A stretch of DNA of 64,000 nt from assembly GCA_028753945.1 (NCBI GenBank), contig JAPNXP010000013.1, positions 3,844,001-3,908,000 of the forward strand. Reading direction: 5' to 3'. The position numbers and the translations under genes are program-made. The stretch's first letter is position 1. Every line of letters starts with the position of its first letter. Origin of the DNA: Hexactinellida sp. DTS-2022. Its lineage: Eukaryota > Porifera > Hexactinellida. Positions 26,601-41,600 of this stretch are shown piece after piece. The notes under the pieces are model-generated. The model was not told where the DNA came from, ran no database searches, and worked only from the letters and a program-made list of their open reading frames with translations.

Positions 26601-29600
26601 AATTGATCAATTGATCCTTATGCCACGTAACACCTCTACACATGGCTCTTGACACCTTGAGGTGATGATGACATCGGCAAAAAATTTGTCTTTACAATTT
26701 TGTGAATTATATATTTTGAATGTGTTGGTTGGTGTTGGGTGAATCCCAGCACATAAAAAATGCTGACTAGTTAACTATTATATTCTACTGAAACATGAAT
26801 ATCTCTGAAATGAAGTATGCTAAAACGAAACTTCCAACTCACTATCAGGGTCATAGGCGTCGGAAATGGTCCCGCCGGCCCTTTGGGCCGCCCGGCCCAA
26901 TCGATTCCGGGGCCGCTACATTCACGCCGAGTAGAGCCGGGTAAAGCCGGATAGCCCCTTCGGGCTGCCCGGCCCATGCCGGGTGGCCGGGTGGCCGGGT
27001 GGGTCCGACGCCTATGATCAGGGTTGGGGCCGATTACACATTTCGCTGTAATCGTAATCGTAATCGTAATCAGATGATTCTAATAGAGTGTAATCGTATC
27101 GTAATCGTAATCATGCTTTTTATTAGCGTATTTATCTTTGAAATAAAGGATATATTATCAATTCGTAGGATTGCACCTATGAAAGTGCTTTTATTCAATA
27201 ACAGTCACATTCATTGTAATTCCATCATAATATAAACAGTAACAGTTAGTTTATTGAAAATGACACTTTTCCATATTGTTAGTACTTTTAGATTCGAATT
27301 TATCAGACTTAGCCAGACCTCATTTAGTATACATTTTGGGTTGTTTTCATAATCGTAATCATATACAAGTTTATAGTAATTGTAATCGTAATCGTAATCG
27401 CTTAAAAATTATAGATCGTAATCATAATCATAATCATAATCGTTTAAAAAATATAGATCGTAGTCGTAATCGTAATCATCTGAAAGTAATCGGCCCCAAC
27501 CCTGCTCACTATGAGCCGTTACCTTACGAAACACCTTTCTGAATTATTTAACACCTTAACAGTGATTATATGGCAAAAAGAAATCCAAAATTGCAACTGT
27601 GCCGACAGCATTTTCTTTTGGAGGCACTATCAATTAAGGTTAAATTACCCCACATAAATAAATTTCTTGTCTTAATCTGTAATTGTGAGACATAAGTCAA
27701 TAATATTCAATATACGATAAAAAGGAATAAACCAAAAACAAAATGTCACGAACTATTATACTTTTTTATTTTTGTGGGTTTCAAAATTTAGCCAATACAA
27801 ATCTCTCATAGGGGATTTTCCGTAAGTGGTGGTCGTTAATATGCTTAATTTTGGCAATGTGGATATCTATGTTTGTTCTCAGAATCAATATTTACAGATT
27901 ATAACCTTACGGAGTTGGTAGTAGGGCTGTACCGGATATCCGGTTCTTATCCTGTATCCGGCCGGGACCGGATATGAACAACTATCCAGCCGGATAACGG
28001 TCCCAATTGTATTTGTGTATGTATTAAAGAATAACTATCTCTCCGAATATAAAGTGAATTTCCATAGCTCTAGGGTCATTAACTGTTCATTTCTTCTGTC
28101 GTTCTAATGTCTGGTACAGGTTTTCTTGTATAGTATTCTTGGAGTAGAATTTAGATAATGTGTAGTAGCAGAAAAAGTTCTTTGAAAATACTATGATCAC
28201 CTTGTTGTGAATTTCTACAAGAGGATTTTCATTTATTGTTTTTTTTTTTGTAAATTTCTGGATGTGAATGTTTTATGTGGTTCCACAGTGGTGACGTGCT
28301 ATATATTTAGGATTTTACCACGTGATATATGTATTGGAATCACATTCATTACAGAGTGCTCTGAAAGAATCGTTCTTAGATAGTGAGAAAAATGCCAAAT
28401 TTCACTCATGCTGGGATTGATAAAAATGCAACCTTTCAAGCTAATAGTAAAAGCGATCACAAAAAATATATAAGAATCGAAAATAAATATGGGTATTGAA
28501 AAGATCTTATTTACCAAAGGTGAATGTGATTGAAAGCATATTCATATATTGTATCAATTTGGAATCACATAAACTATTTTAGAAGCCTCCCTAAAAATCT
28601 CAAGCTTAGTTACGTGTATGTACAGATTAATCAAAAATAAGCAGAACTTGTTCTTGATGTGATATTATGGTATCATTTGTCGAATACATATTTAGCCGGA
28701 TAACCGGATAATTAATTGAGCACCGGATATCCGGATCCGGCCGGAGTAGAGAATCTCTAATCCGGTACAGCTCTAGTTGGTAGTCGGTTTACTTTTTTGA
28801 ATTATGACTCGGAATTTTTTTTTACAAAGATTTTATCAAATATCGCATAAAAAGATGACCTTTTTATTCATTTTTTGCTTTCAAATGGTGATAATTTTTT
28901 GATTTAGGTTAAATCAAAATTCTAAACTGGCCACCAACCGCCCCGGACGATAACCTATGTGATATATACCACATAATATATCTTTAGCAAATAATGATTC
29001 TCAAATCCACTTTTCTATGAGATTGAGTATGAAGAAATCCCCCTATGGGACTTTTGTATTAACATAAAACTGCATGCCCCATAAAATCGAGGTTATAAAA
29101 GATAGCTTGATTTTGTTTTCAGTTTGGATCTAGGTATAATGACCTCTATCATATATGTGAAAATCAAACACCTAACTTGAAAACGAAATTTTTGTTTATT
29201 TTTGGCTGAATCTGCCGTAATTTACCCTTAGCCAACCACCAAAATATAGTGCCTCCAACGGAACATGTGTCGGCACAGCTGCAATTTTGCTTTTTTTTGT
29301 ATCTGCAATGTAGCTTACTCTTACAAATTTAACACATATCCTATCTATTCAAATTGTCAAATTGATCCAAATGTGTATTAACTTCTCGAATTTCTTCTTT
29401 GGAGCTGAGAGACAAAAATTATTATTATCAAATTATTTTCAAATTTTTAACTACCCGCTAAAACACATATAGCATTCTATAGCTTGGCAATTTCCTGTAG
29501 CCATTCTATTATGGAACATATACAACATATTAAAATATTTAGATGCGCTTCGATTCGCAACATAGAATTTATATTCAAATTCAATTCTCAATTTTTCGTT

Positions 29601-32600
29601 GCTAGGCCATCTAAATACATTTGCTATGTTGCATTATGTTACAAACCACTATCTACTATGTATATATCTATTTTATTAAATCTCGATTGTTGTGTGTGTC
29701 TCTGTGTTTGTTAGTTGTTTGTTTGTTTGTCCGGATTGTATTAAAGTGATGGGGCCCAGAGGCGTGCTGGGTCCAAGGGACCCAGGCGGGATCATCTTCC
29801 AAAAAGGCCCGAAATTTTTTCGTGTGCCCATAGGGCCCACGGTAAGCAACTTTCCGGGTGGCCCGGGCGGGATTCCCGCCTGCCATCATCAGTGCCATGT
29901 ATGGCCAGCACGCCCCTGATGGGGCCATGGGGGAATAGAAACCGCATTATATATGAGATATAAACTAACTTCCAAATGTTATAATGAGTAAACAAATGTT
30001 ATAATAGGTAAACAAGTATGCTGAACACGAATTTCGCGTTTAAAAATTTCTAATATGAATATTTGTTGTTGTTGTTTACACAAAATAGGTAAACAAATTA
30101 ATGAAAATTCATAATCAACCTAGAAGTTAGCTTTCAAGGGTATTATAGGTAAACAAATATGCTGAACACGGATTTCGCATTTATAAATTAATAATATGAA
30201 AAACAAGTTAATACTATGGAAATTTTATAAAGAATGTTTATAACGTCCCTTTCTAGCAGATCCAGGGTATTATCCAGGCGTGCTGGGCGCGCCTAAAGGA
30301 GCGTAATTTGGCAGAATTTTTATCTAGGCGTACAAAAATCGATTATAGGCCTACAATATCGAAGTTGCTCCCATAGACTTAATACAAGAAGATTAATCTA
30401 GGCGTACAAAATTAAAACTGAACGAGCTCTAACAAAATCTAGGAGCGGGGTTAATTTTTTCCTGGATGAAAGCCTGAGCAGATCTAACAATATTTTGATC
30501 TCTCGGCCTTCTATACACTTGTATCCAGACCCAATCCAGCCAATTGGTGTATACACTTCGTATTTCCTTCAAGTTCAACAAACCTTGGAGAGATTATTAT
30601 TTACTGTAAATCTTCCAGCTAGCGAAGAATTCCCGTTAACATTTAGAATTGCTGATGGCATAGATGGCTCTGGTTGCCATAATATCTATAACCAACAACA
30701 CACCAATACAAGTACAAATAATTTCATTCTATTTTGCTTAAGCCAATATCCATCCATACAAAATCTAACACGGTTTGTTTGGAGAAATAACTCTCCCAAT
30801 TCTCCATTCTCACAGAGACCCATTTTTCTTTGTGCTGCGAAGGAGTGTAAAGATAGTATCAGGAAATATATGGAAGATATGATCAATCCTGAAACAGCAA
30901 AGCTCGGAACTGGTGTATCTCTCGATAGAGGTCTAGTTGTTGTCGATATTATTCGATCCATGTTCGACGGAAAGATGGAGGCAATCATTTCTGGTCAGGA
31001 GGTGTTAGTTGTCAAATGTGCACTGCCACACACAAATATTTAAAATATAAAGTCTTGGTAGTTGATGGATTCCCATCAACAGAACCATTACTGACGCTAG
31101 ACAGTTGTTCTCAGATATTGAATTCCTTATTTGCACTTCCAAGTACTGAGCGTTTCGGCTTGACAGACACAACTATTTCTACCATAGACATAAATTCAGC
31201 ATCTCCACTACACTCGTATACTTCCATCTTTCGGTCGTTTAATCTGTTTGTTTATCACCTCCATATCGAAAAGTTTAGCTGGTATCCAACTTCCCCAGCG
31301 ATCAACAGTCGATGAAATACAAACAAACACTAATTCAAGAAAAGACTGGTTTGAAAGTTGACAATCAGACTCAAGTGGTGGAACAACGTCTACAGGAAAC
31401 GTTGCTCAAAGAGAATTTTCTGACGAAACTATCGGCTATTGCAAATCCCCATCGACCAGCATTAGCAAATATACAAACTCAACTTGCTGCTATACTGAAA
31501 GTGTATAATTCCAGTAGAAAAGTGAAGACAGTGGAGTTGGGAAAAGTGTGCGAAGACACCTATCTATTGATTTTAGATTCATTCCCTGGGCGAGTATCAC
31601 ACCAACTCTCACAATTTATTAGCACACTCTGAGTCTAAGGAATTGATTCTTGAATCTAACTCTGGATTTGGCTTAAAGGAATTTTCCGAAGAAGGGACAG
31701 AAGCATGTAACAAATTGGTGAGAAAATATAGGGAAACTTTGGCTCTAAGATACATAGTTTCGAAACTAACAATATGGATATTTTGTTAGATTAGCCTCCC
31801 AAAGTGGTCCAGTTTCTGTGAGCTATCGGAGATGTTTAATCTGTGAACGATGTGGTCAGTCTGGACATTCATCAAGATCAAAATGTTGTAGGGCAGTTAA
31901 TATTGCACAAACTTCTGAGATTGACACTCATATTGATTATTTAACCATTATTTAGACAGTATTATTAGATATATTTAGTGTATACTGTATAGGCGTATTT
32001 CTATATACGCTAGTTATTCTAATTAACAAATATTATCAAAACATAATAGATAAAAAATAATAAAAAATTTCGATGACGTAATATTGTGAAAAATAGAAGC
32101 GGTACTATATTTTTGTGGGTTGGAATCGATTCGCAAGTATCGATAACCCATATGCTACTAATGCATTATATATATCTAAGATGCATAAAAAGCCTATTCT
32201 TTACCACATGTCAATTCAGACCACCTGGGGGAAGGATGGCACAATGGATTTCATTCGGGTATTAGTTGCGCACATCACAGTTTCAGAATATTATTTCGAT
32301 ATTTACAGCTGGAACAATCTCTACAAGAAGCGATGCTAATAAAGTGGGAATCTGGGGAATCACGATTCAATCTAACAAAGTATTGCCAGGAGCAAGCGTA
32401 TAATAACGATCGTATCTGATTTTTCGAATAGGGAACCAATAAGTTATCCAAAAGGGATCACACATTATTTTCACTTCTAAGTAATTTTAATATTTACTAG
32501 CCCGCTACGCTTGCTCGTCGCTTCGCGACGTGTGGAACCGTCCAGTTTCTTCAATCAACTTGGAACATACAAACAAATATACACACACATACACACATAC

Positions 32601-35600
32601 AGATTGTGTTTTAATAGTACTGTACTAGGTTGCTTCGCGCCAGAACACAACCACACACCAGCGGCGTAGGAACATTATTGTGTTTGTGCTTGGGGCCAGG
32701 GAATTATCCAGGAGCGCGATACACTCCTTTTGGAGTATGTTTTTAGGAAAAATGTTAATAAGGAGCGTGAAAATTTTGAATCTTCTCCTATAGCGTAACA
32801 TTAATTTGTGATTTAGGCGTATGAAAATTGGATCAGACCAGGATTAGGAGCGTATTTACAAATGGCTGTATAATACACTGCTTGGGGCCGCCGCAAAATC
32901 ATCAACAATAATACTACCGTCGGTCTCTTGCGACCGATTCTTAGCTAATTGGCAAGCAACTATTCGGTCAACTATTCGGTTGCAACCTTGCTAAGAATAC
33001 AAGGTATATAGATACGCATTACAATCAGGGACGTCGCCAGGATTTTTTATCTAGGGGGGTATATAAATAACTAGAGGGGGAACGTTTATTGATGCTAGAG
33101 CTAACAGTGACGCTATAGGACTGAATCCCGAGAGTGATAGTGGGTGGAGATATGAGAATTTTTCCTAAACTATCCTAAATTACCTAGGCTTGGGAGGATC
33201 TAGGATTTTCTTGAAGGGGAGTGTAGTATTCTAAACAATTACATTACCAGCTGGGAGTCTGGGCGCTGTTAGCCTCCCAGCAGAGTCCAAGGAGGAAACC
33301 CCTTGAAGCCAGAAACAATTGAGTGACATTCGATGCAAAATTTCAAATACTACCTACAGATGCGATTGTCAGTATATTATTCTTTAAAAACGTGAGCGTA
33401 GTAAAGTAAATATATACAATTCATCAATCATCACTAATCCAAATGTTATTTTTACATTGTACGCTTCTCTGTATAAGCAACCCTCAAGTCTCAACAGGTG
33501 TCTTTCTTCACCTGAAACTGACTCTCAATATACCGCAATTTGTGTTAACTATAATTTTATTGTGTAACAAAAATATATTTTCCCGCATATTACTGTTTAG
33601 ATATGTATATACAGTACGTAGCACCGTGACAGTAAGATTCGTAGCAAATGGAAAATTGGGGGGAGTTAGCAAATTTCCCAAAATGGGCGATAAAATGACG
33701 AAGTTAAGTCCATATTTCTATTTTACCGGTAAATGGGAGGGCAACGATTGAAAATGGGGGAGGGAGGGTAATATCCAAATGCCACTGGTGACAACAGTGA
33801 ACTGTGACAAGTTTATCCCGTGTTCAGTCCAAAAATCATTGTACTATTTAGTTATTCAAATCGATGTGTTTCGAATTGAGATTATATGAATAATAGCCTG
33901 GGCAGTTCCTTAATTTTGTGAAATCTCGGCCTGGAGTTCCTTACTAGGTGCTCCTTATAAAAAATGTGTTGTATTACTCATAGTTGCATTATACGTAACG
34001 TATAACGTATATATGGTACCATTATACGATAGGTGAACGTATAATGCCATCATACGTTAGAGGATCATATGGGGAAAACGTATAATCATCATACGACGTA
34101 TAACGTATAACGATTTTATACGATTTTCATCATACGTTCATTATACGTTACCATACGTTCATCATACGTTCATTATACGTTATCATACGTTCATCATACG
34201 TTCATTATACGTTCATTATACGTTATCATACGTTCATTATACGTTCATCATACGTTATCATACGTTCATCGGAGAGGGTTTATCTGTTCATGAGGTGTCG
34301 GCGTTTTGGAGTATCGGTGGAATTGCAGCGGGGCATTGTTTATGGAATTATTTATCATTTATGACTATGCCAGTTACGTTTGTTGGATTTATAATAGTGT
34401 TATGTAGCGAAGAAACCTGTCGTAAATTAGCATCACTAATTGGATGGGCTTCTTCGTACAATACGATAGCATCTTAGTTTACTGTCAGTATTTAGGATTA
34501 GTTACTATACTTTCCTTGAGAACATGTTATGACAATCTATTGCATTGACTGGAATTTATCATGGTGAGAAATTTATTGAGAGTTATAAACCACAAATTAC
34601 AAATGTTTTGATTGTTATTATTGTAAACAATCAAAGGCTGAGGTGGGCAGTGAATTCAGTTAATCGTATGATGGTATTATACGTTGGCCATTTGTTATAC
34701 GATGATTATACGCTCGAACGTATATATGATCCATTATACGTATATATGGTCCATTATACGCTCCCCGAACGTATAACGTATAATCGTATAATGCATCTAT
34801 GGTATTACTTGTATAACGTTCACTGGTCATTGATACAATTTATTTATTTATTGAAATGTGATTATGTATATTCAAGGATTGGGTAAATACATATAACCAA
34901 ATTAACTATTAATTCGTATACGAATCCGGATCCGGTGATTCCCATTCTGGATCCAGCCAGATTCCGGGTCCACCGAAAATTGGGAAAATCCCGCCGGATC
35001 CAGGATCCGGGTTTCCAGTGGCGTATCCAGGATTATCGCCAGGGGGGTGGTTTGGAGCGAGCGATAGTAAGGGGGGGTCTGGGGGACCCCCCCTTACTAT
35101 CGCTTTAATGGAACATGTACATTAATGATGCGGACACGTTGGTCACACCAAATCACCAATATGCTTAATCATTATCGCGTGATAACGTAATCATTAAAAT
35201 TTCACATTGTTAATTTTATATATTTAGGCCTATTTCAGCTATAATTCACTCTCTTTAAATGATTAAAACATGATTTAGCGTAGTTATTCATAATTCTCCT
35301 TCTCTTATTTATGATAGTAAGCAATAGAATTGATAATGAAATTTAACATTATCATCATCCTCACGGTATTTGTTGATCAGCTACTGGTTTCATAAGTGGA
35401 TTCAGTTTTTCCTGGAAAATGCTGAAATGGTGCAATGGACCGTGAAAGGTCTATAATATATAGGGCTGAAACGAATATACCGAATATTCGAATATTCGTT
35501 CGAAATGATTGAACGAATATTCGTTCGTTTGCAAACGAATATTCGTTACGAAACGAATATTCGTTTGGACGAATACTAGATTGAAACGGATATTCGTTGA

Positions 35601-38600
35601 CTAATTTTGGACAACAACAAGACTTTTGTATAGCTTAGAGATATCGTAAATATAAATTCCCACTTAAACTAGCTGATTATTAGTTAACTTGTGTATAATA
35701 CACTTCGTAACTATTATTATACCATTGTAACATTATCAAAAACCTATTTTCCAATGTATTTTGTCTCTAGAAATTGATTTAATGCTTAGTCATCCAAACG
35801 AACGAATATTCGAATATTCGTTCGTTTAGAAAAAGGTTCGTTCGTTACATTTCAAATATTCGTTTCAGCCCTAATAATATATACCACTTTGGATGGTAAA
35901 CATTAGAAAATGAAAATATAAAAAATATAAAAACACTTTTCAATATTGAAATCATGAGAGCATTTATTAATTGTGGAAGTCCTACGTACTTGGAAAAATT
36001 ATCAAGTCCACATGAACAAGATAAATATGTCGACACAATACGTATTGTACGTGCTAATTTTAAAATACATCATTATTATTATTTGTGAGATTAATGTAAT
36101 TGTTATTCGTCTTTTAGAATCTTTGAGTTGCTTAAAAGTGAACTTTTTTGTTTGTCTATTTGCAACTTGAGTTGCTTAAGGGGAACAGATCCTGAGTGGC
36201 ACCAGAAAATAGGTTGCTAATAACCGAATATTCTATTAAGCGAGTGCTAATAGGGGAAATCATAACAGAATCTTCCATTGGCTCGAGGTCGGTAGTGTTG
36301 AAACAAATTCTAACATTACGTAAAGACGATATCGTCAGTTAAAAATTTTATGTAGCAAGCAAAGTGTCCATGTAGCGAAGTGTCCATGTAGCGAAGTGTC
36401 CGTATCCCTCCGAGCACTTCGTTATAACGGAGGTTGACTGTAATTATATTTTAATTAAATACTGTCAACTCCGGTTAATCTGATCACTTTGGTCCAAGGA
36501 TAGTTTGACCCGATTAAGCAGAGCATCTTATTCCCCGAATTTATGCTACTTTGAGTGTATTACTACATATTTCCTATGGATAGATACATGTATATACTAC
36601 ACGAGTCGTACCAATTTTATGCACACTTAATTTGACAAAAATTTGACCCGATTAATTTAAATTTTTATGGGAATATTTAATCAATCAACCAGATGTGTGA
36701 AGTTGGTTCGATATTCGACATTCGACATTCGACATTCGACATTCACATTCGACATTCACATTTATAAGCCTGTATCATGTTGTGTCAGTCTGTATCAACC
36801 CGTAATCAGTCTGTATCAACCTGTATCAACCCGTAATCAGTCTATATCAACCTGTATCAACCCGTAATCAGTCTGTATCACCATGTATCAACCTGTATCA
36901 CCTTGTATCAGTCTGTATCACCATGTATCAACCTGTATCACCATGTATCAACCTGTATCAAGTTGTATCAGTCTGTATCACGTTGTATCAGTCTGTACAC
37001 GTTGTATCAGTCCGTATCACCTTGTATCACCTTGTATCAGTCTGTATCACCTTGTATCAGTCTGTATCACCTTGTATCAGTCTGTATCACCATGTATCAG
37101 TCTGTATCACCTTGTATCAGTCTGTACCACCCTGTATCAGTCTGTATCACCTTGTATCAGTCTGTATCACCTTGTATCATTCTGTATCACGTTGTATCAG
37201 TCTGTACCACCTTGTATCGGCCTGTATCACGTTGTATCACCTTGTATCACGTTGTATCAGTCTGTATCAACCTGTATCACCATGTATCAACCTGTATCGC
37301 CTTGTATCAGTCTGTATCACCTTGTATCAACCTGTACCAGCTTGTATCAGCTGGTATCAGTCTGTATCAACCTGTGTTTGCTCCTACAAATCGCATTACT
37401 AATTACTAAATACCAGTATCTCATAACTACGCGAATTCCTAACAATTTGGGAAATACTGACTATTTTTTTTCGCAAGAAAGACAGATGAAATCTTTTGAT
37501 GCTTTCGAAATGCTTTTTATTTTCTCACAGCTTATGTGCTTCCAATCTAGGCACTGGTCGCACAAAATGAGGTCATTGAAATTTTCAGTGCGTTGACAGC
37601 ATGTCACTATTGGAATTACTAAGGTGTCGCGTATTTTAGTTCTGGTAACTTTTTGATGAGGAAACCTTGAGAATCTTTTAGTATTAGGCACGACTCAATA
37701 TGCTTTCGAAGCATCTGTTGATCAAAACATAATTTACTAACATCATCCCCTATTGCAGTATGATATGCAAATGCAATTGCAAAAGGACCACATGATGATG
37801 AATCTTTTTGTTGATCAACGTTGATGACATTTGTTGTAAGTTCCATACCAGTTGATAAATAAATCGTTGTTAATTGTTCTTATAATTGGATGCTTAGCTT
37901 TCCTAAATATAAGCTGTCCATTAGCAGAACTTTACTATCAATAGAGGCGGAAGTAACCCAATGAGCTACCCCTGTATGGTGTATTTGAATGTTTATTTCT
38001 GAAATGGGTGACCTCTTAAAACTAGTTACTCGTTGTGAGTATAAGGTATCTTGAAATGAATTGTTCATTCTAAACTGTTTTCTCAAAATGGTTTGTGCTG
38101 CCCAAATCATGGTGGAACTTAGCCATCCGATTTCCGATAGCAAAGAATTATGGTCATGAACTGTCAATCCGAGATCCATAAGCCACATTTTATTGGAAGG
38201 CACATAAGGGTGGTCGATTTCTTGTGGTTTGACACTAACAATCTTAGAGTTGCATTGAAGATTGATATCAGGGTTGTATGCTGGATACTCTTCGTAATCG
38301 TGGTATTCATAAGCAGAATCTGAATCATAGCTGAGGCTTGTTCTCTTCGAGGTTTGAGTGGTATTATAATGTTCAATTGGTATCTTTATTGTAAAATATG
38401 TAGCAGTTTCTGATTTTTTAGGTGAATTTACCAGGAGTGCAGAGTTCTGATTTTGATATGAACTAAGTGCTGGGTTATGATAATAATTAGCTTTCCGTTT
38501 CTTTGCTTTCCAAATCTCAACTGCTTCTTCCAGATGTTCTTCATTCCTTATTCATCTTTTTTAGAGCTTTTCGGAATGTTAAATAATAGCCCCCGAGATG

Positions 38601-41600
38601 CGTTGTGAAATGTTAGCATGCATCTTTCTTAAAAAATCTCCTGGTCGCATATGTAACATGTTTTGCTTCACGATGCCCATCCACTTTTCGACAATAGAGT
38701 TAGTTTCCCTTGTTTGTATTTTTGTATGTCCACAAATTGTTACCGATAGTGCCAGCATGCTTCCAGTCCACAAAGGAAATATATATATATATATAGATAT
38801 ATCGTTTTAGAAGGAAAGTAATGAAGTCTGGGTAATAATGAGGATTAGAAAAAGTTACCAATGAGGAATCTAAATTAGACTTAGTTACTTCCCAAATTTG
38901 AGTAAAATATTGATAAAATAGGGATTTTTCTCGAAGCATATTTGAAAACAGATAATTCTCTGTTTTCTGAAAACAGAGAATTATCGAGTTGTAATTTATC
39001 CTCATTCTGATTCAAAGGTTCGTTCATTGATTCCATAAATTGATCCATTTTGATCATTGCATTTGTGCATTCTTGATTTTGTGTTTGTGATGTGAAAATT
39101 ATGCATTAAGATGAAATATTTCTTTGCCATGATTAAGCGATGTGCAATTTTGCAAGGTTGCAAAGCAAGAAGTTGCATAATGAAACGTTGATTTAGATGG
39201 CATCGAGATTTCTTTAAGGTTTACACAAAATCGATGAACAACGTGGGCGGAACAGAAATGAATTGTTGTTGTGATAGAAATTCACCTTTGGAATTCAAAA
39301 TTTTCCAACTATTTTCTAAATATTCATGTATGCTTGTTTTATTAAAGGCTTGGCGTGTTGAATGTAGTAGGGCCCAACTTTGGTCTATTTCTATATGTTT
39401 AATCCTTTTTGCACAGAGGGCCAATAGGGGGAAGTAGGGGTATTTTTCATACTCCCGAATATAGGGCATATTATTATTATCGAATTAAGCATTGTCTAAA
39501 ACCTAGAATGCGAAGTTTATCAAGTCCTATGACTACAAATTTTTGAATACAGTGAGTCTGAATGAATGATGTGATATAATTGGAATTAGAGAATTAATAT
39601 TGAGGTTTCACAATCGGAAAGATTCTATTTATAAAGTCGTTCTGCATAGTATAGTAATTGAAACTGAATAGGTATTTCATTTTCTAAGTGTTCAAGCTTA
39701 ATCTCATTGCTATAATGGGAATGTTTATGAATGCTATTCACTTAAAATTAGATATCTAATTTTACGGTTTTACTCAGGATCGGACACAAATTTATTTACC
39801 AATATAGTTGGAAATTATGTCTTGGGTGCTCTTGGGTAGGAGATTTTATGTTTTCTAATAGTAATTTATCATCTTAAGGCCATATAAAATAAATAACTTG
39901 TTTATCATCCCCGTCCGTCCCAATATTTACCCCCCGTCCGGATATATTTTATTATTATTTTAAGTACATATTCGTACAGATATTAGCTATAATCTTGTGT
40001 AAAGTACTCCTAATTTAGCAATTTTTAATTAGTCTTGTATTTAGGGCATTACTTTCATTATTTGGGCATTGTCAATGTGATTTTATAATTTAATTTTATT
40101 ATTAATATTTATTGTTTGGCATAGGGTAATGTTTTTTTGCATATTAACGGAAATAAAAAATATAATTAAAATCCCGTCCGCCGTCCGTATTTTCTGAAAA
40201 AATCCGGATGATAAACAAGTTATTTATTTTATATGGCCTAACTATAGTTTAAGATAATTTCCAGGCCCGCACAAAGCCGCACAGTATATAATTTATTCAA
40301 TCTGGTATTGGCCTCTAATGAATCTCGTAAAATGAGTAAAAATAAAATAATTGATTTTAGTACATTTTTTGATTATTTCAAATAACTGATAGTCTATAAT
40401 GAGCAACGAAGATTCATCTAATCATTTGAATACAAAATTAGCATTCAGCGCATCAACCTATGAACACATCCATGCTTTTGAAATCCCGGTAAGTAACATT
40501 TATAAGATTCGGAGGGGATTTAATGAACTAGCTATTTTTCCCAATATACAACAAAGCTATAAAAAACGATATAAGGTCCCAAAGGGTAGTTGTACTTGCG
40601 ATAATTACACTCAGTGACCATATATCATCTTTGAATCCAATGTAATATATTGTTTTCCAGGCATTTGACTAGGCTTTCAATATTTTTCCCAATGTTTAAG
40701 TTTTTTTAGCAAATATCATGGGTGAGTAATAAAAGATTGTTAACAAACCAAAATTTAGTTTTTCATAAAATTAGAACAAATTACCCAAAACTCAACTTTA
40801 GAGACTGCATACATAATTTTTGATGATGCCATTCAATTTCCTGCTATCAATAACCTATAGGTCAATAATACTTCACAAGTGGCTATCTACTAACAAAATG
40901 CCTACTTCCGCTAAACTGGCTTTTTGGCCCACTGTGTTTTGCACAATTGATTGATACTTCATGCAGGTTTCTTAGCCATTTTAGAAAAAAATAATTTAGA
41001 TTGGGAATTGTTTGGTCTGAACTTAACATTTCACAGACTGGTACTGGGCCTTGTGTTTCATGATGTATTATCATTGCATAATAGTAAATCATTTTTTTTG
41101 ATAGATTTTTAGACGATACCAGGGAACCGGTTGCATCGATAAATATCTTTGTGTACACGTTTTTCTTACAGTAATTAACGAACATATTTATTTGACTCTC
41201 ACTATACATTATCGTTCGAAATGGTAAGATAGAAATATCTTGAATGTATCCAATAACATGCTGACTTTGTGATCGGCTGTCCTAAGATTGATCATGGTAT
41301 AATAAATATCAATTCGAGGATCAGTTGATATTATTTCTCTTTGTTGTGTTCCGAATGTGCTTTCTTAGAACTTCAGCAGGGTACATGTCAGTTACATTTC
41401 CAGAATGAATTGAGTCTGTTTTTGCCCTCTCATATTGTTGGTAGTAATAATTATCCATGCCAACATCAGCGATACTTTTTGCCACCTGTAATCATTTTTC
41501 GCCGGAGAGATTTCTAGACCAGAATTTATCATTATTCTTATGAACTAATTTACCAGATGTTGTAACATTTACTTTGGGTGCACCTTTAACTATTGATTTC

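Larger units (their letters stand above)
26531..29295 (+). repeat. Solitary old hairpin unit with nested insertions
   Basis: The body (TACTAATTAATTAAATATC, CACCTTGAGGTGATGATGAC) runs to 26845 and resumes at 27505. The left hairpin arm starts at 27584 and the right arm ends at 29289; the loop is split by a 1.59-kb element. It is more diverged than units in the two blocks and carries at least four nested insertions, so it is older. Confidence 0.8.

Noticed and set aside
29668-29995. Frames crossing the GC-rich MITE at 29757
   Set aside because: Open only because the MITE is GC-rich; boundaries coincide with the insertion.
33027-33800. A complete hAT element starting CAGGGACGTCGCC
   Set aside because: No right end with a duplicated octamer could be found; kept only as a possible fragment.
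36769-37596. Long overlapping frames (up to 237 codons) of [12 protein letters not shown] type
   Set aside because: They are translations of the stop-free 10-bp tandem array in all three frames, not genes.
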